Counted from the stretch's first letter, positions 50,294 through 59,400 are shown. The stretch is DNA of 64,000 nucleotides from Bradyrhizobium sp. AUGA SZCCT0176 (GCF_018130145.1 NZ_JAFCMB010000007.1:124001-188000); one strand, 5' to 3'. Numbers and translations are program-made. The notes: a model not told the origin generated them from the letters alone.

Positions 50294-51787
50294 GTGACGA
50301 AGCGTTCAGGACGGCGCGAGGGAAGTACAGGCCGCCGCCTTTTGGCTGCGTCGGCCGTGCTGTGCGCTGCTTTGACGCTGTCGGGCTGCGGCAGCGTCGG
50401 CGGCCGGTTCGAGACAGCAGCGCCGACGGCCACGTCGCCCGCCAAACCGAACCGCACCGTGGCGCAGACACCGGCGAGCGAGCGCGAGCATGAGCGCATC
50501 CTCTCCTCCTATGGCGGCGCCTATGACGATCCGAAGCTGGAAGCGCTGATCAGCAAAACCGTCGACCGGCTGGTCGCGGCCTCCGACCGTCCCGACCAGG
50601 CCTATCGGGTTACGATCCTGAACTCCGGCGCGGTCAACGCGTTCGCACTGCCGACCGGCCAGCTCTATGTGACGCGCGGCCTGATCGCGCTCGCCAGCGA
50701 CACCTCGGAATTGTCCTCGGTGCTGAGCCACGAAATGGCGCATGTGCTGGCCAAGCACGCCTCGATCCGCGACGACAAGGCCAGGCAGGCCGCTGTCGTC
50801 ACCCGCGTCGTGACAGACATGAGCAACGATCCGGATCTGACCGCGCTGGCGCTTGCAAAAACAAAACTGACGATGGCGAGCTTCTCCCGCGCCCAGGAGT
50901 TCGAGGCCGATGGCATCGGCGTCGGCATTTCGGCGCGCGCGCATTTCGATCCCTACGGCGCCTCGCGCTTCCTGAGCGCGATGGAGCGCAACGCGGCGCT
51001 GAAGGCCGGCAAGACCTCGCTCGATCCCCGCGCGCAGGACTTTCTGTCGTCGCACCCGGCAACCCCGGAGCGCGTGCAGAATGCGCAGAACTCGGCCCGG
51101 CAATTCTCGTCGCCGGAAGGCGGCGAGCGCGACCGCGAGACTTATCTCGCCGCGATCGACAACATCGTCTATGGCGAAGACCCCAGCGAAGGGTTTGTGC
51201 GCGGGCGGCGCTTCCTGCATCCCAAGCTCGGTTTCTCGTTTGCCGCCCCCGACACGTTCACGCTCGACAACACCGCGCAGGCCGTGATCGGCGTCCGCGA
51301 GGGCGGCTCGCAGGCGATGCGCTTCGACGTGGTGCGGGTGCCGGCCGAGCAGACGCTCGGCGACTACCTCAATTCCGGCTGGATGGAAGGTGTCGAGAAG
51401 GCCTCGACCGAGGACCTCACCATCAACGGCTTCCCGGCGGCGTCGGCTTCGGCGAGTGGCGACCAGTGGCAGTTCAAGGTCTACGCGCTGCGCTTCGGCA
51501 GCGACGTCTACCGCTTCATTTTTGCCGCCAAGCAGAAGACCACTGAAAGCGAGCGCAATGCGCGCGAAACCGTCAACTCGTTCCGCCGCCTGACGCTCGA
51601 GGAGATTCAGGCGGCACGACCGCTCCGCATAAAAGTCATCACCGTGCAGCCCGGCGACACCGTGGAATCGCTCTCGCACCGCATGGCCGGCGTCGACCGC
51701 CCGGCCCAGCGCTTCCGCATCCTCAACGGCCTCGACGCCACCGCCCAGGTCAAGACCCGCGACCGCGTCAAGATCGTGGTGGATTGA
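50294..51787 (+). CDS. M48 family lipoprotein metalloprotease (BepA-like) with C-terminal LysM-like domain
   Basis: A 497-residue envelope protease. Lipobox LSGC puts the lipidated Cys at residue 32. The zinc motif HEMAH lies at 146-150, with the third ligand in QEFEAD (Glu202). The middle domain (about 290-430) resembles the family's C-terminal extension. The end (VITVQPGDTVESLSHRMAG) looks like a LysM-type or related peptidoglycan-binding fold. A role in outer-membrane protein quality control or lipoprotein turnover would be like BepA. GTG at 50294 is chosen because it gives a normal lipoprotein signal. Confidence 0.88.
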   Translation: MTKRSGRREGSTGRRLLAASAVLCAALTLSGCGSVGGRFETAAPTATSPAKPNRTVAQTPASEREHERILSSYGGAYDDPKLEALISKTVDRLVAASDRPDQAYRVTILNSGAVNAFALPTGQLYVTRGLIALASDTSELSSVLSHEMAHVLAKHASIRDDKARQAAVVTRVVTDMSNDPDLTALALAKTKLTMASFSRAQEFEADGIGVGISARAHFDPYGASRFLSAMERNAALKAGKTSLDPRAQDFLSSHPATPERVQNAQNSARQFSSPEGGERDRETYLAAIDNIVYGEDPSEGFVRGRRFLHPKLGFSFAAPDTFTLDNTAQAVIGVREGGSQAMRFDVVRVPAEQTLGDYLNSGWMEGVEKASTEDLTINGFPAASASASGDQWQFKVYALRFGSDVYRFIFAAKQKTTESERNARETVNSFRRLTLEEIQAARPLRIKVITVQPGDTVESLSHRMAGVDRPAQRFRILNGLDATAQVKTRDRVKIVVD

Positions 51788-51800
51788 CGCGCGAAAAGCG

Positions 51801-51933
51801 CGTCATCCCTGATGCGCAATTGCGCATCGGGGGACCCATAACCACCGATTTGCGTTGTTGCAGGACGCTGTAGCCGCAGCCGATCCGACCATGCGCATTG
51901 GTGGCTATGGATCCCGGCCTTCGCCGGGACGAC
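51801..51933. repeat. dispersed repeat family A, copy 4
   Basis: Contains the palindrome GATGCGCAATTGCGCATC (51811-51828), GGGGGACCCATAACCACCG and its inverted partner CATTGGTGGCTATGGATCC, ending in CCTTCGCCGGGACGAC. It lies between convergent stop codons at 51787 and 51989. Confidence 0.8.
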
Positions 51934-51988
51934 GCATCAATGTATGGCAAGCGCTCGGTCTACTCGCTCACCTGAGGACAATTGCGCC

Positions 51989-52282
51989 TCAGTGCCTGCT
52001 CGGCTCAAGCACCACGACCACGCCCGTCATTTCCGGTTCATGCGGCCTCAGACTGGTGAGCGTCGCATCGCTCCAGTCGGCGAGACTGACGACTTCGCCG
52101 CTCTGAGCCTCCGTCTCCGGCGCCCCGGTAGGTTCGAGAACCTTGAGGCCGCGGGTATCCAGAAAGAACGTGTGGTTCCCGAACAGATTGTTCAGCTGCG
52201 GGACCGCCGGATGATCGTCGGGAAGAACCTCGGCCTGGAACTGGCTCAGGGTTTGTTTAACCTGTGTCGAGCTCAACTTCAT
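51989..52282 (-). CDS. small protein of unknown function (97 aa)
   Basis: A 97-residue soluble protein beginning MKLSSTQVKQTLSQFQAEVL, with an aromatic segment (NLFGNHTFFLDTRGLKVLEP) and an acidic, Val-rich end. The family is not recognised. The second ATG (52282) is preferred because GGAG lies eight bases upstream. It lies alone between the M48 protease and the host-attachment-like gene. Confidence 0.6.
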   Translation of the reverse strand: MKLSSTQVKQTLSQFQAEVLPDDHPAVPQLNNLFGNHTFFLDTRGLKVLEPTGAPETEAQSGEVVSLADWSDATLTSLRPHEPEMTGVVVVLEPSRH

Positions 52283-52576
52283 GATCTGCTCCATCTAGAC
52301 TAGTGCGCGATTTTGTTGGTGCGCGATTCTGCCCTGTCTGGGTGTGTTCCCCTCCTGTCTGTTCCCGCGTGCATCGGACAAGCCCAAGGCAAGGGCAAGG
52401 CAAATCCAATTCGTTCCCGGGCGTGCGATCGTGGATCGGGGTGCAGCCAAAGCTCTGAATGTTGCCGGCCACATGCCTCGAATGAATCCGCGCTGAAAAC
52501 GTTCCGGCTTCTCACGGTAAATTTCAGGACACGTTCGCTCCTGATCGCGAGCCTGCCGAAATACGGTGCAAGCGGC

Positions 52577-53032
52577 TCAAGCAGCGACAAGCCGCTCGAT
52601 TTCGGCAACCGGATGCGATGTCAGTTCCTTTGGAATTTCCGCAATCACGCGCGCGATGACCTCCGCGTGGAGGGCCTTGCGAAGATTGCCCAGCACTTTC
52701 GGCGGGGCGATAATGACAAGCTTCTCGAAAAGATTGGCGTGGGCATGGCGATACAGCGCGTCGGCAAGCTCGCCGGCAAATCGCTCCTCGGCAATGTGGT
52801 GCCAGTCTGTTTCTTCCATGGCGCTCCGCGCCACACCAACACTTGCGTTGGAGCGCCCCGGACGATCGGTACCCTGCTCGCGGGTCGGCGGATTGTCGCG
52901 CTCGATAATGCGTTCGACGATAAGGTGGACTTGATGCGCGGTGCCTTTGTTGCGCAGGAAGAGCGCCTTTTGACCGTCGCCGACCAGGATAAGCGCGTTG
53001 TGGGGAACTTGCGGTGTGAGTTCCGTGGCCAT
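52577..53032 (-). CDS. host attachment family protein
   Basis: A 151-residue protein resembling the host attachment (AtsE-like) family of Agrobacterium. Typical segments are NALILVGDGQKALFLRNKG near the N-terminus, the ERDNPPTREQGTDRPGR segment and FEKLVIIAPPKVLGNLRKAL in the second half, a fold related to release-factor eRF1 domain 3-like modules. The biochemical role is unknown; the name comes from an Agrobacterium attachment phenotype. The start at 53032 is the normal start for the family. Confidence 0.82.
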   Translation of the reverse strand: MATELTPQVPHNALILVGDGQKALFLRNKGTAHQVHLIVERIIERDNPPTREQGTDRPGRSNASVGVARSAMEETDWHHIAEERFAGELADALYRHAHANLFEKLVIIAPPKVLGNLRKALHAEVIARVIAEIPKELTSHPVAEIERLVAA

Positions 53033-53169
53033 TCTTGCTCCAATCAGTTGCGTTGATTGACAACGCCAGAGCCAAGATAGGGTTTCCGCAAAGAAATGCC
53101 GGCGTCGGCATCGACATCGCGTCAAATGCGCACGCAATAGGCCTGCACCGCAGACTGCGTAAGACCTCC

Positions 53170-53331
53170 GTCGTCCCGGACAAGCGAGCGTAACGAGTGC
53201 GATCTCAGATGCGCAATTGCGCATCGGCGGACCCATAGCCACCGATGGTTATTCTCGCGCGAAGCTGGAGCCACGGCGAATTCTAACAACACGCATTCGT
53301 GGTTATGGGTCCCCGCCTTCGCGGGGACGAC
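53170..53331. repeat. dispersed repeat family A, copy 5
   Basis: Begins CGTCGTCCCGGACAAGCGAG, carries the palindrome GATGCGCAATTGCGCATC (53208-53225), then GGCGGACCCATAGCCACCG, and ends GGGTCCCCGCC and GGGGACGAC. It lies 3' of carD and 5' of the host-attachment-like gene, so it is the one copy not between convergent genes apart from that at 59401. Confidence 0.75.
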
Positions 53332-53357
53332 GTGGGGTTAGATATCGCCCCAAAACA

Positions 53358-53385
53358 AAAAGCCCGGTCTCTCGACCGGGCTTTT
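53358..53385 (-). terminator. rho-independent terminator of carD
   Basis: Perfect arms AAAAGCCCGGTC and GACCGGGCTTTT around TCTC. On the minus strand the hairpin is followed by a T-rich stretch (TTTTTGTTTTGG). It begins 25 bases after the carD stop codon. Confidence 0.88.
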
Positions 53386-53410
53386 CGCAATTCAATCTGT
53401 GTAGCGTAGC

Positions 53411-54370
53411 TTACGCCGCCTCGTCCGCAACGGCAGCATCGTCACCGTCGGCGTCGGCCTCATCACCTTCACCGTCAGCTTCGCTACCGGCTTCGGTCTT
53501 GGCGCCGCGACGCGGGCTCTTGGCGAGCTGGCTCTCGATTTCCTTGACCGCTTCGGTCTCCGTCGAATGCTGGACGACGGCGATTTCGCGCGACAGGCGA
53601 TCGAGCGCCGCTTCATAGAGCTGGCGTTCGCTGTAGGACTGTTCGGGCTGCGATTCCGAGCGATAGAGGTCGCGCACCACTTCGGCGATCGCAACGATGT
53701 CGCCCGAATTGATCTTTGCTTCGTATTCCTGCGCCCGGCGCGACCACATCGTGCGTTTTACGCGCGCGCGGCCTTTGAGCGTCTCAAGGGCCTTCTTGAC
53801 CAGCGCCGGATCGGACAGCTTGCGCATGCCGACATTGGCGACCTTGGCGGTCGGCACCCGCAGCGTCATCTTGTCCTTCATGAAATTGATCACGAACAGC
53901 TCAAGCTTGGCGCCTGCGATCTCCTGCTCCTCGATCGCCAGAATCTGGCCGACACCGTGAGCGGGATAGACCACGAATTCATTGGCCTTGAAGCCCTGAC
54001 GCTGGGTCACGACCTTCTTCGGCTCCTCCACGCGCGGGGCGGCAGCCTTCGGGGCCACCACGGCGGCCTTCGGAGCCACAACAGCGGCCTTGGGCGCAGC
54101 AACGGCAGCCTTGGGAGCAGCAGCGGCAGCTTTGGGGGCAGTCTTGGCGGCGACCTTCGAGGCAGTGGCCTTCGAAGCCGTCGCTTTCGCGGCGGTTTTT
54201 GCAGTCTTATCTGGCATTGAGCTTCTTTTGTTTTTCGAGGACTTTGTGGCTGCAGCCTTCTTGGCTTCCTTTACAGACGCCTTGGCACGGCCTTTGGTTG
54301 CGCTGCGGCTGGCCGCAGCGGCTTTTTTCGAAGTCTTTGAAACACTCTTTTTACGCGTTTTCTGTGACAC
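53411..54370 (-). CDS. carD: CarD family transcription factor with long Lys/Ala/Pro-rich N-terminal tail
   Basis: A 319-residue regulator. The CarD/CdnL domain (about 127-195) opens FKANEFVVYPAHGVGQI, and a helical domain follows to about 290, then an acidic tail. CarD binds the RNA polymerase beta subunit and stabilises the open complex, notably at rRNA promoters. Ahead of it, about 125 residues are rich in Lys, Ala and Pro, including several imperfect APKAAVV units (about 85-111), like histone H1-type or AlgP-like tails. A GTG at 54370 is used because the extension has clear coding composition and a promoter lies about 90 bases upstream; an ATG at 54217 is the alternative start. Confidence 0.88.
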   Translation of the reverse strand: MSQKTRKKSVSKTSKKAAAASRSATKGRAKASVKEAKKAAATKSSKNKRSSMPDKTAKTAAKATASKATASKVAAKTAPKAAAAAPKAAVAAPKAAVVAPKAAVVAPKAAAPRVEEPKKVVTQRQGFKANEFVVYPAHGVGQILAIEEQEIAGAKLELFVINFMKDKMTLRVPTAKVANVGMRKLSDPALVKKALETLKGRARVKRTMWSRRAQEYEAKINSGDIVAIAEVVRDLYRSESQPEQSYSERQLYEAALDRLSREIAVVQHSTETEAVKEIESQLAKSPRRGAKTEAGSEADGEGDEADADGDDAAVADEAA

Positions 54371-54469
54371 AGCCTGCGCGCGGAACTGCCACGCCCCTGT
54401 TCGATGTTTTTACGGAACCACCGGGAGGGCCAAAGTTACGCAAGGCCGAATCCGGCTTGTAATGTGCCC

Positions 54470-54497
54470 AATATAGCACATTTTCCGCAAAAATCAA
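54470..54497 (-). promoter_or_regulatory. predicted sigma-70-type promoter of carD
   Basis: On the minus strand TTGATT (54492-54497), a 16-base spacer and TATATT (54470-54475), about 90 bases before the GTG start. The region around it (54371-54653) holds no gene and is more AT-rich than its neighbours. Confidence 0.55.
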
Positions 54498-54653
54498 TGA
54501 TTTACGCCCTGTTTCGGACCTTCTCAGGGACCTTTCGGTCATAAGTCCGTCAACAAGGTTAAATCGGCAGGCTGTGTATGGGTCTGGCGGCTCCGAATTA
54601 GGTTCAAATTAGGTCCGGAGCGGTCTCAACTGGTCTGGAAGGGGCGATCCGAA

Positions 54654-54992
54654 TCAGTCCCCGCTACCGGGTTCCTTGGAAAAATATTTCTCGAACTTGC
54701 CTTCCACACCCTCGAATTCTTTCGCATCGGGCGGCTGGTCCTTCTTCTGGGTGATGTTGGGCCAGGCCTTGGCGTATTCGGTGTTGACCTCGAGCCACTT
54801 CTCCAGGCCCGGCTCGGTGTCCGGCTTGATGGCGTCGGCGGGACATTCGGGTTCGCAGACGCCGCAGTCGATGCACTCGTCGGGATGGATGACCAGCATG
54901 TTCTCGCCCTCGTAGAAGCAGTCCACGGGGCAGACCTCTACGCAGTCGGTATATTTGCATTTGATGCAGGCATCAGTGACGACGTAAGTCAT
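54654..54992 (-). CDS. fdxA: 7Fe ferredoxin FdxA (3Fe-4S and 4Fe-4S)
   Basis: A 112-residue seven-iron ferredoxin. The first Cys group reads CIKCKYTDCVEVCPVDC, with Cys9 and Cys17 for the 3Fe-4S cluster and Cys21 for the 4Fe-4S cluster. The second group reads CIDCGVCEPECP (Cys40, 43, 46 and 50). The long C-terminal end (EKWLEVNTEYAKAWPNIT) is typical of the Azotobacter FdI type. It carries low-potential electrons in the cytoplasm. SD GGAG lies six bases before the ATG. It lies between carD and the S4 protein gene, an arrangement I recall as common in alphaproteobacteria. Confidence 0.96.
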   Translation of the reverse strand: MTYVVTDACIKCKYTDCVEVCPVDCFYEGENMLVIHPDECIDCGVCEPECPADAIKPDTEPGLEKWLEVNTEYAKAWPNITQKKDQPPDAKEFEGVEGKFEKYFSKEPGSGD

Positions 54993-55139
54993 CCAGGGCT
55001 CCGAAACGGTCAACTTTTTCCGGGGTTTGCGTAGCGCATGAACTGCGCAGCCGCAAGGGAAGAGCAAGGCAACAACAAGCAGGGCGCAGCGCCGGAGAGC
55101 TTGGGTTTTCAAGCGCCCGACGGGCTCGTTTGCAGATAG

Positions 55140-55409
55140 TCATTCCCTGCGGTTCTGCAAATCCTCGTACAGCACGCGCGCGGCCGCGGCATCGCCCCGC
55201 CGCTCGGAGAAGCCGGCTACTTTCAGCACCCGCACCGAATTGTCGAGCCCGATGGTGACGACGTCGCCGAGCTTCACGGCATGTCCCGGAGCTTTCTCGC
55301 GCACGCCGTTGATGCGGACGTGGCCGGCTTCGACCAATGCGGCAGCACTTGTGCGGGCCTTCACCACCCGCGCATGCCACAGCCATTTATCGAGACGCTG
55401 TCGATCCAA
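55140..55409 (-). CDS. S4 domain RNA-binding protein (Hsp15/HslR-like)
   Basis: An 89-residue RNA-binding protein. The S4 fold is visible from the start: RLDKWLWHARVVKARTSAAALVEAGHVRINGVR and GHAVKLGDVVTI. E. coli Hsp15 of this type binds the 50S subunit with a stalled nascent chain and helps recycle it. The start is TTG at 55409, directly before the conserved DRQRLDKWLW. It lies between fdxA and the SUV3-like helicase gene, probably in the same transcription unit. Confidence 0.9.
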   Translation of the reverse strand: MDRQRLDKWLWHARVVKARTSAAALVEAGHVRINGVREKAPGHAVKLGDVVTIGLDNSVRVLKVAGFSERRGDAAAARVLYEDLQNRRE

Positions 55410-55426
55410 TCAACCTGCTCGAACGT

Positions 55427-55500
55427 AGCGCTTTCAAGCGAAGCCTGTCCCGCACTTGATGCGGGATGGGTACCGGTTCGCGTAAAGAAAACGCGTCAAA
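55427..55500 (+). repeat. dispersed repeat family D, copy 3 (with insert)
   Basis: Begins AGCGCTTTCAAGCGAAGCC, then has a 20-base insert TGTCCCGCACTTGATGCGGG, and ends GGGTACCGGTTCGCGT and AAAGAAAACGCGTCAA. It lies between the S4 protein gene and the helicase stop codon. Confidence 0.65.
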
Positions 55501-55508
55501 AAATAAGA

Positions 55509-58500
55509 TCAGCGATCCTTGTTGCCGGCGAGCTGTTCCTTCAGCGCCGCCAGTTTTGCGAATGGCGAATTGGGATCGATCGGCCGGTCGCGCTCGCGTG
55601 GCGCGGCGCTGGTGGCGTATTGCCGATGCGACGGGCCAGAGTCGCGCTTGTCGCGGCCGCCCTTGTCACGCCCACCGAAATCGCGGCCACCTTTATCGCG
55701 CCCGCCGCCCTTGTTGCGGTCACCCTTGTTGCGATCGCCGCCGAATTTCTCCGGACGACCACCGCCCTTGTTGTCGCGGCGGTTGTCATTGTCGCGGCCC
55801 TTGCCTTCAAAGCGCTCGCGCGGCGGACGGCTGTCGGCACGCGCTTCTTGCGGTGCGCCCTCTGCCGGCGGCGTGGCGTTGGCATCAGCGGGTGCGCCCT
55901 CGCGCGGCTTGCGGAACTCGTTGTGACGGCGGCCGCGGCGATGACGCTGCTCGCGTCCGGGCGCTGCAGCGTCGCCGCCTTCACCGGCGGCAGCCGCCGC
56001 GGGCGCAGCGCCGTCCTGCGGAGCTTGCGCGCGACCTTGCTGATGGCCGCGATGACGCTGGCGGTTGCGGTCGTGGTGCGGACGGCGTTCTTCCGAACGG
56101 CCACCGGGCCGCCAGACTTCGACCATTTCGGGCACGACAGGCGCATCGGGCTTGGCTTCAGCGGCGGCTTCCGTCGCTGCGGCATCGCCGGCGACAGCTT
56201 CTGTTATGGCTTCAGGAGCAATTGCGTCGGGCGCCGTGGCCGCCTCGACAGCGGCCGTCACGTCGGCCGCGGTGGGCACCTCGGGTGCGCTCAGCACCTC
56301 GGCTGGCGTTTCGGCCGGCGCGGGCTCTGCGGCGGCTTCGACAACGGGTTCAGCTTCCACCGCGGGCTCTTCAGCCGGCGCCGGCGCGAGCGAAACCTCG
56401 GGCAGCAAGGCGGCCGATGGCGCGGGGTCGCCGGAGACCGGCTGGGCCACGGTCTCGTCAGCGGTTTGCGCGGGCGCTTCAGCCGACACTTCAGTCGCGG
56501 CTTCCACCGGCGCGTCTGCCGTGGCTTCGGCCGGCGCGGCCGCATCGGTCACAGCATCAGTGCCCTCAACCGGCGCGGCTTCCGCTGCAACAATCGGCTC
56601 AGTCGCCGCGACCGGCTTCGGCGGCAGCGGCGCGCGGCGCTCGGAGCGATAGCCGAGCGCGCGCAGGATCGAGGCGAAATCTTCGCCGGCCGATCCCGTC
56701 AGCGAGGTCATCGCCTGCGTCACCACAAAGCTGCGGCCATCGAACGCGCCGGCGGGTTTTTCGCCCGGCGAGCTTTCGCGCCAGGCAAGCGCAGGGCGGA
56801 TCAGATCGGCAAGACGCTCCAGAATATCGACGCGCACCGCGCGCTCGCCGCACTGGCGATAGCCGAGCACGCGATAGGCGTCGCGCGCCAGCGCCTTGTC
56901 GACCGCAAATGACGTGCGGCCGCTCGACGCCAGATGCTGCGCACCCGACAGCGCCGACATATCGACATTGTCCTGCTTCTCGGCCCACAGCAGCGACGCC
57001 AGCGAGCGCGCCGCGGGCTTCAACAGTCCCGGGAAATAGATGTGATAGGCGCCGAACCGCACGCCGTACTTGCGCAGCGTCGCGCGCGAGGGCTGGTCGA
57101 GATCCTTCATCTCGGCGGTGATCTTCGAACGCTCGAGCACGCCGAGCGCCTCGATCAACTGGAACGCGATGCCGCGCGCAATGCCGGTGATGTCCTCGGC
57201 CTTGGCAAGGCCGAACAGCGGGCCCAGCAGCTTTTCGATATGCGTTTTGAGCCACAAATCGAGCCGCGTTTGCACGGCTTCGCGCGCGGCGCCATTGAGG
57301 CGATCGTCGGAAATGATGCGCAGGCGCGGATGCAGCGCGTCGTCGGCCGCGACCAGTTTCGCCACCGCATCGCCGGTCCAGCGGATGGTGCCGTCTGACG
57401 TCAGCACGAACGCGTCGTCGGGCGCTGCGGCGAGTTTCTCGGCGCGCGTGTCGATCTCGCCGGCCAGCACCTGCTGTGCTGCCGCCTGCAACGCCTTGGC
57501 GTCGCTTCCGGCCTCCGCCGCATCTGGTGCAAAGGTGAATCCGTCGAGGCGGCCGATCACATGGCCTTCAACGATCACTTCGCCGGTCTTGCCGATTTCC
57601 GTATTCAAAACACTGTTCTCCCGCAGGCGGCGCATCAATACACTGGTACGGCGGTCAACGAAACGCTCCGTTAGCCGATCATGCAGCGCATCGGACAATT
57701 TATTTTCGACCTCGCGCGTGATCCCCTGCCAATGATCGGGGTCACCCAGCCAGTCCGGCCGGTTGGCGACGAAGGTCCAGGTGCGAATTTGCGCGATCCG
57801 GCCCGACAGCGTGTCGATATCGCCGGTGACGCGGTCGGCCTGGTCGACCTGGGCCGCGAACCATTCGTCGGGAATCCGGCCCTTTTTCATCAGGAAACCG
57901 TACAGCGTGGTCACGAGTTCGGCATGGGCGGCGGGTGCCAGGCGCCGATAATCCGGGATCTGGCAGGCGTCCCACAGCCGTTCCACGGCTGATGGCCCGT
58001 GGGCCATTTCCCGGACCTCGGCGTCGCGTGCCGCATGATCGAGCACGCGCAAATCCTCGGCAATCGGCGCGCGGGTCAGCACTTCGTGCTGCGGCGAGAG
58101 CGCCAGCGAGACCTGCAGGCTGCCGAGCGAGGCGAAATCCAGCTTGGAATTGCGCCACTGCAGCATTTTGACGCTGTCGAACGTGTGGTTCTGCAGCGCG
58201 TTCACCAGTTCCGGCTCGAACGGCGCGCAGCGGCCCGTGGTGCCGAAGGTGCCATTGCGCGTGGCGCGGCCGGCGCGGCCGGCAATCTGTGCAAACTCGG
58301 AAGGATTCAGGCGGCGGAACTGATAGCCGTCGTATTTGCGGTCGGAGGCAAACGCGACGTGATCGACGTCGAGATTGAGGCCCATGCCCACAGCATCAGT
58401 GGCGACGAGATAATCGACGTCGCCGTTCTGGAACATCTCGACCTGCGCATTGCGTGTGCGTGGTGACAGCGAGCCCAGCACCACGGCCGCGCCGCCATGC

Positions 58501-59093
58501 TGGCGGCGGATCAATTCGGCGATCGCGTAGACTTCATCGGCCGAGAACGCGACGATCGCGGTCCTTCTCGGCTGGCGCGTGATCTTGCGGTCGCCGGCGA
58601 ATTCAAGCTGCGACAATCTGGGCCGCGTGACGATCGACGCGCCCGGCAGCAGCCGCTCGATAATGGGGCGCATGGTCGCAGCGCCAAGCAGCAGCGTCTC
58701 GTCGCGGCCGCGGCGGTGCAGGATGCGATCGGTGAACACATGCCCGCGTTCGAGATCCGCCGCGATCTGGATTTCATCGACCGCGAGGAACGACACGTCG
58801 ATGTCGCGCGGCATCGCTTCCACCGTCGACACCCAGTAGCGCGGGTTCTTCGGCTTGATCTTCTCCTCGCCCGTGATCAGCGCGACACTATCTGCTCCCG
58901 CGCGCGCGGCGATCTTGTTGTAGACCTCGCGCGCGAGCAGCCGCAGCGGCAGGCCGATGATCCCCGACGAATGCCCGAGCATCCGCTCGATCGCCAGATG
59001 CGTCTTGCCGGTGTTGGTCGGCCCCAGCACCGCGGTAACGCCGGCGCCGGGAGCGCGTTCATGTCCAAACGTGGACGAGTAGGAGAAAGCCAT
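55509..59093 (-). CDS. SUV3-like DExH helicase with long disordered, RG/RD-rich C-terminal tail
   Basis: A 1194-residue RNA helicase-like protein. The N-terminal superfamily 2 core has Walker A GPTNTGKT (24-31), Walker B DEIQ (106-109), GAAT motif III and the motif VI segment QIAGRAGRATR (269-279), all as in mitochondrial SUV3 and its alphaproteobacterial relatives. A helical region continues to about 815. The last ~375 residues are low-complexity: first Ala/Glu/Pro/Val-rich, then basic RG, RD and KGG repeats (about 1095-1150). The tail should be disordered and bind RNA or partner proteins. It is in line with the S4 protein, fdxA and carD genes. RNA decay or ribosome assembly is the likely setting. 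Confidence 0.9.
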   Translation of the reverse strand: MAFSYSSTFGHERAPGAGVTAVLGPTNTGKTHLAIERMLGHSSGIIGLPLRLLAREVYNKIAARAGADSVALITGEEKIKPKNPRYWVSTVEAMPRDIDVSFLAVDEIQIAADLERGHVFTDRILHRRGRDETLLLGAATMRPIIERLLPGASIVTRPRLSQLEFAGDRKITRQPRRTAIVAFSADEVYAIAELIRRQHGGAAVVLGSLSPRTRNAQVEMFQNGDVDYLVATDAVGMGLNLDVDHVAFASDRKYDGYQFRRLNPSEFAQIAGRAGRATRNGTFGTTGRCAPFEPELVNALQNHTFDSVKMLQWRNSKLDFASLGSLQVSLALSPQHEVLTRAPIAEDLRVLDHAARDAEVREMAHGPSAVERLWDACQIPDYRRLAPAAHAELVTTLYGFLMKKGRIPDEWFAAQVDQADRVTGDIDTLSGRIAQIRTWTFVANRPDWLGDPDHWQGITREVENKLSDALHDRLTERFVDRRTSVLMRRLRENSVLNTEIGKTGEVIVEGHVIGRLDGFTFAPDAAEAGSDAKALQAAAQQVLAGEIDTRAEKLAAAPDDAFVLTSDGTIRWTGDAVAKLVAADDALHPRLRIISDDRLNGAAREAVQTRLDLWLKTHIEKLLGPLFGLAKAEDITGIARGIAFQLIEALGVLERSKITAEMKDLDQPSRATLRKYGVRFGAYHIYFPGLLKPAARSLASLLWAEKQDNVDMSALSGAQHLASSGRTSFAVDKALARDAYRVLGYRQCGERAVRVDILERLADLIRPALAWRESSPGEKPAGAFDGRSFVVTQAMTSLTGSAGEDFASILRALGYRSERRAPLPPKPVAATEPIVAAEAAPVEGTDAVTDAAAPAEATADAPVEAATEVSAEAPAQTADETVAQPVSGDPAPSAALLPEVSLAPAPAEEPAVEAEPVVEAAAEPAPAETPAEVLSAPEVPTAADVTAAVEAATAPDAIAPEAITEAVAGDAAATEAAAEAKPDAPVVPEMVEVWRPGGRSEERRPHHDRNRQRHRGHQQGRAQAPQDGAAPAAAAAGEGGDAAAPGREQRHRRGRRHNEFRKPREGAPADANATPPAEGAPQEARADSRPPRERFEGKGRDNDNRRDNKGGGRPEKFGGDRNKGDRNKGGGRDKGGRDFGGRDKGGRDKRDSGPSHRQYATSAAPRERDRPIDPNSPFAKLAALKEQLAGNKDR

Positions 59094-59400
59094 AATTTGC
59101 AGGTGTTTCTTTGATTCTCAGCGGCGCCGCGCGGCTTGCTATGTGTGTCAGTTTGCGACGGTGATGCGGTCGCGGCTTAAGCTATGGAACGAGTCTAGAA
59201 CGAATCGCGCCCGAATCGCTGACTCTTACTTAAACTGGCTTCGTTCACCGCAACATCCAGCGTTAGCGCTCATGATGCGGCACTAGATCAAGTTTGCCTG
59301 GGCTCCACAAGGCGGTGATTTTGAGTGAATTCCTTAAAAGTTGAGAGGGCTCGGAGTCGAATCAGAAGTGGTGAAGAGTCAATGGGATTCGTTGGGTCTC
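59094..59400. other. intergenic region upstream of helicase gene, no gene seen
   Basis: About 300 bases between the helicase start and a family A repeat. It must contain the helicase promoter, but I could not assign it. No ORF with a ribosome binding site is present. Confidence 0.45.

Noticed and set aside
55281..57121. Two plus-strand open frames of over 540 codons opposite the helicase tail
   Set aside because: They lie antisense to a coding region rich in Ala, Arg, Gly and Pro codons, which lack stops in most frames at high GC. Their products are Arg/Ala/Ser-rich without domains or ribosome binding sites.
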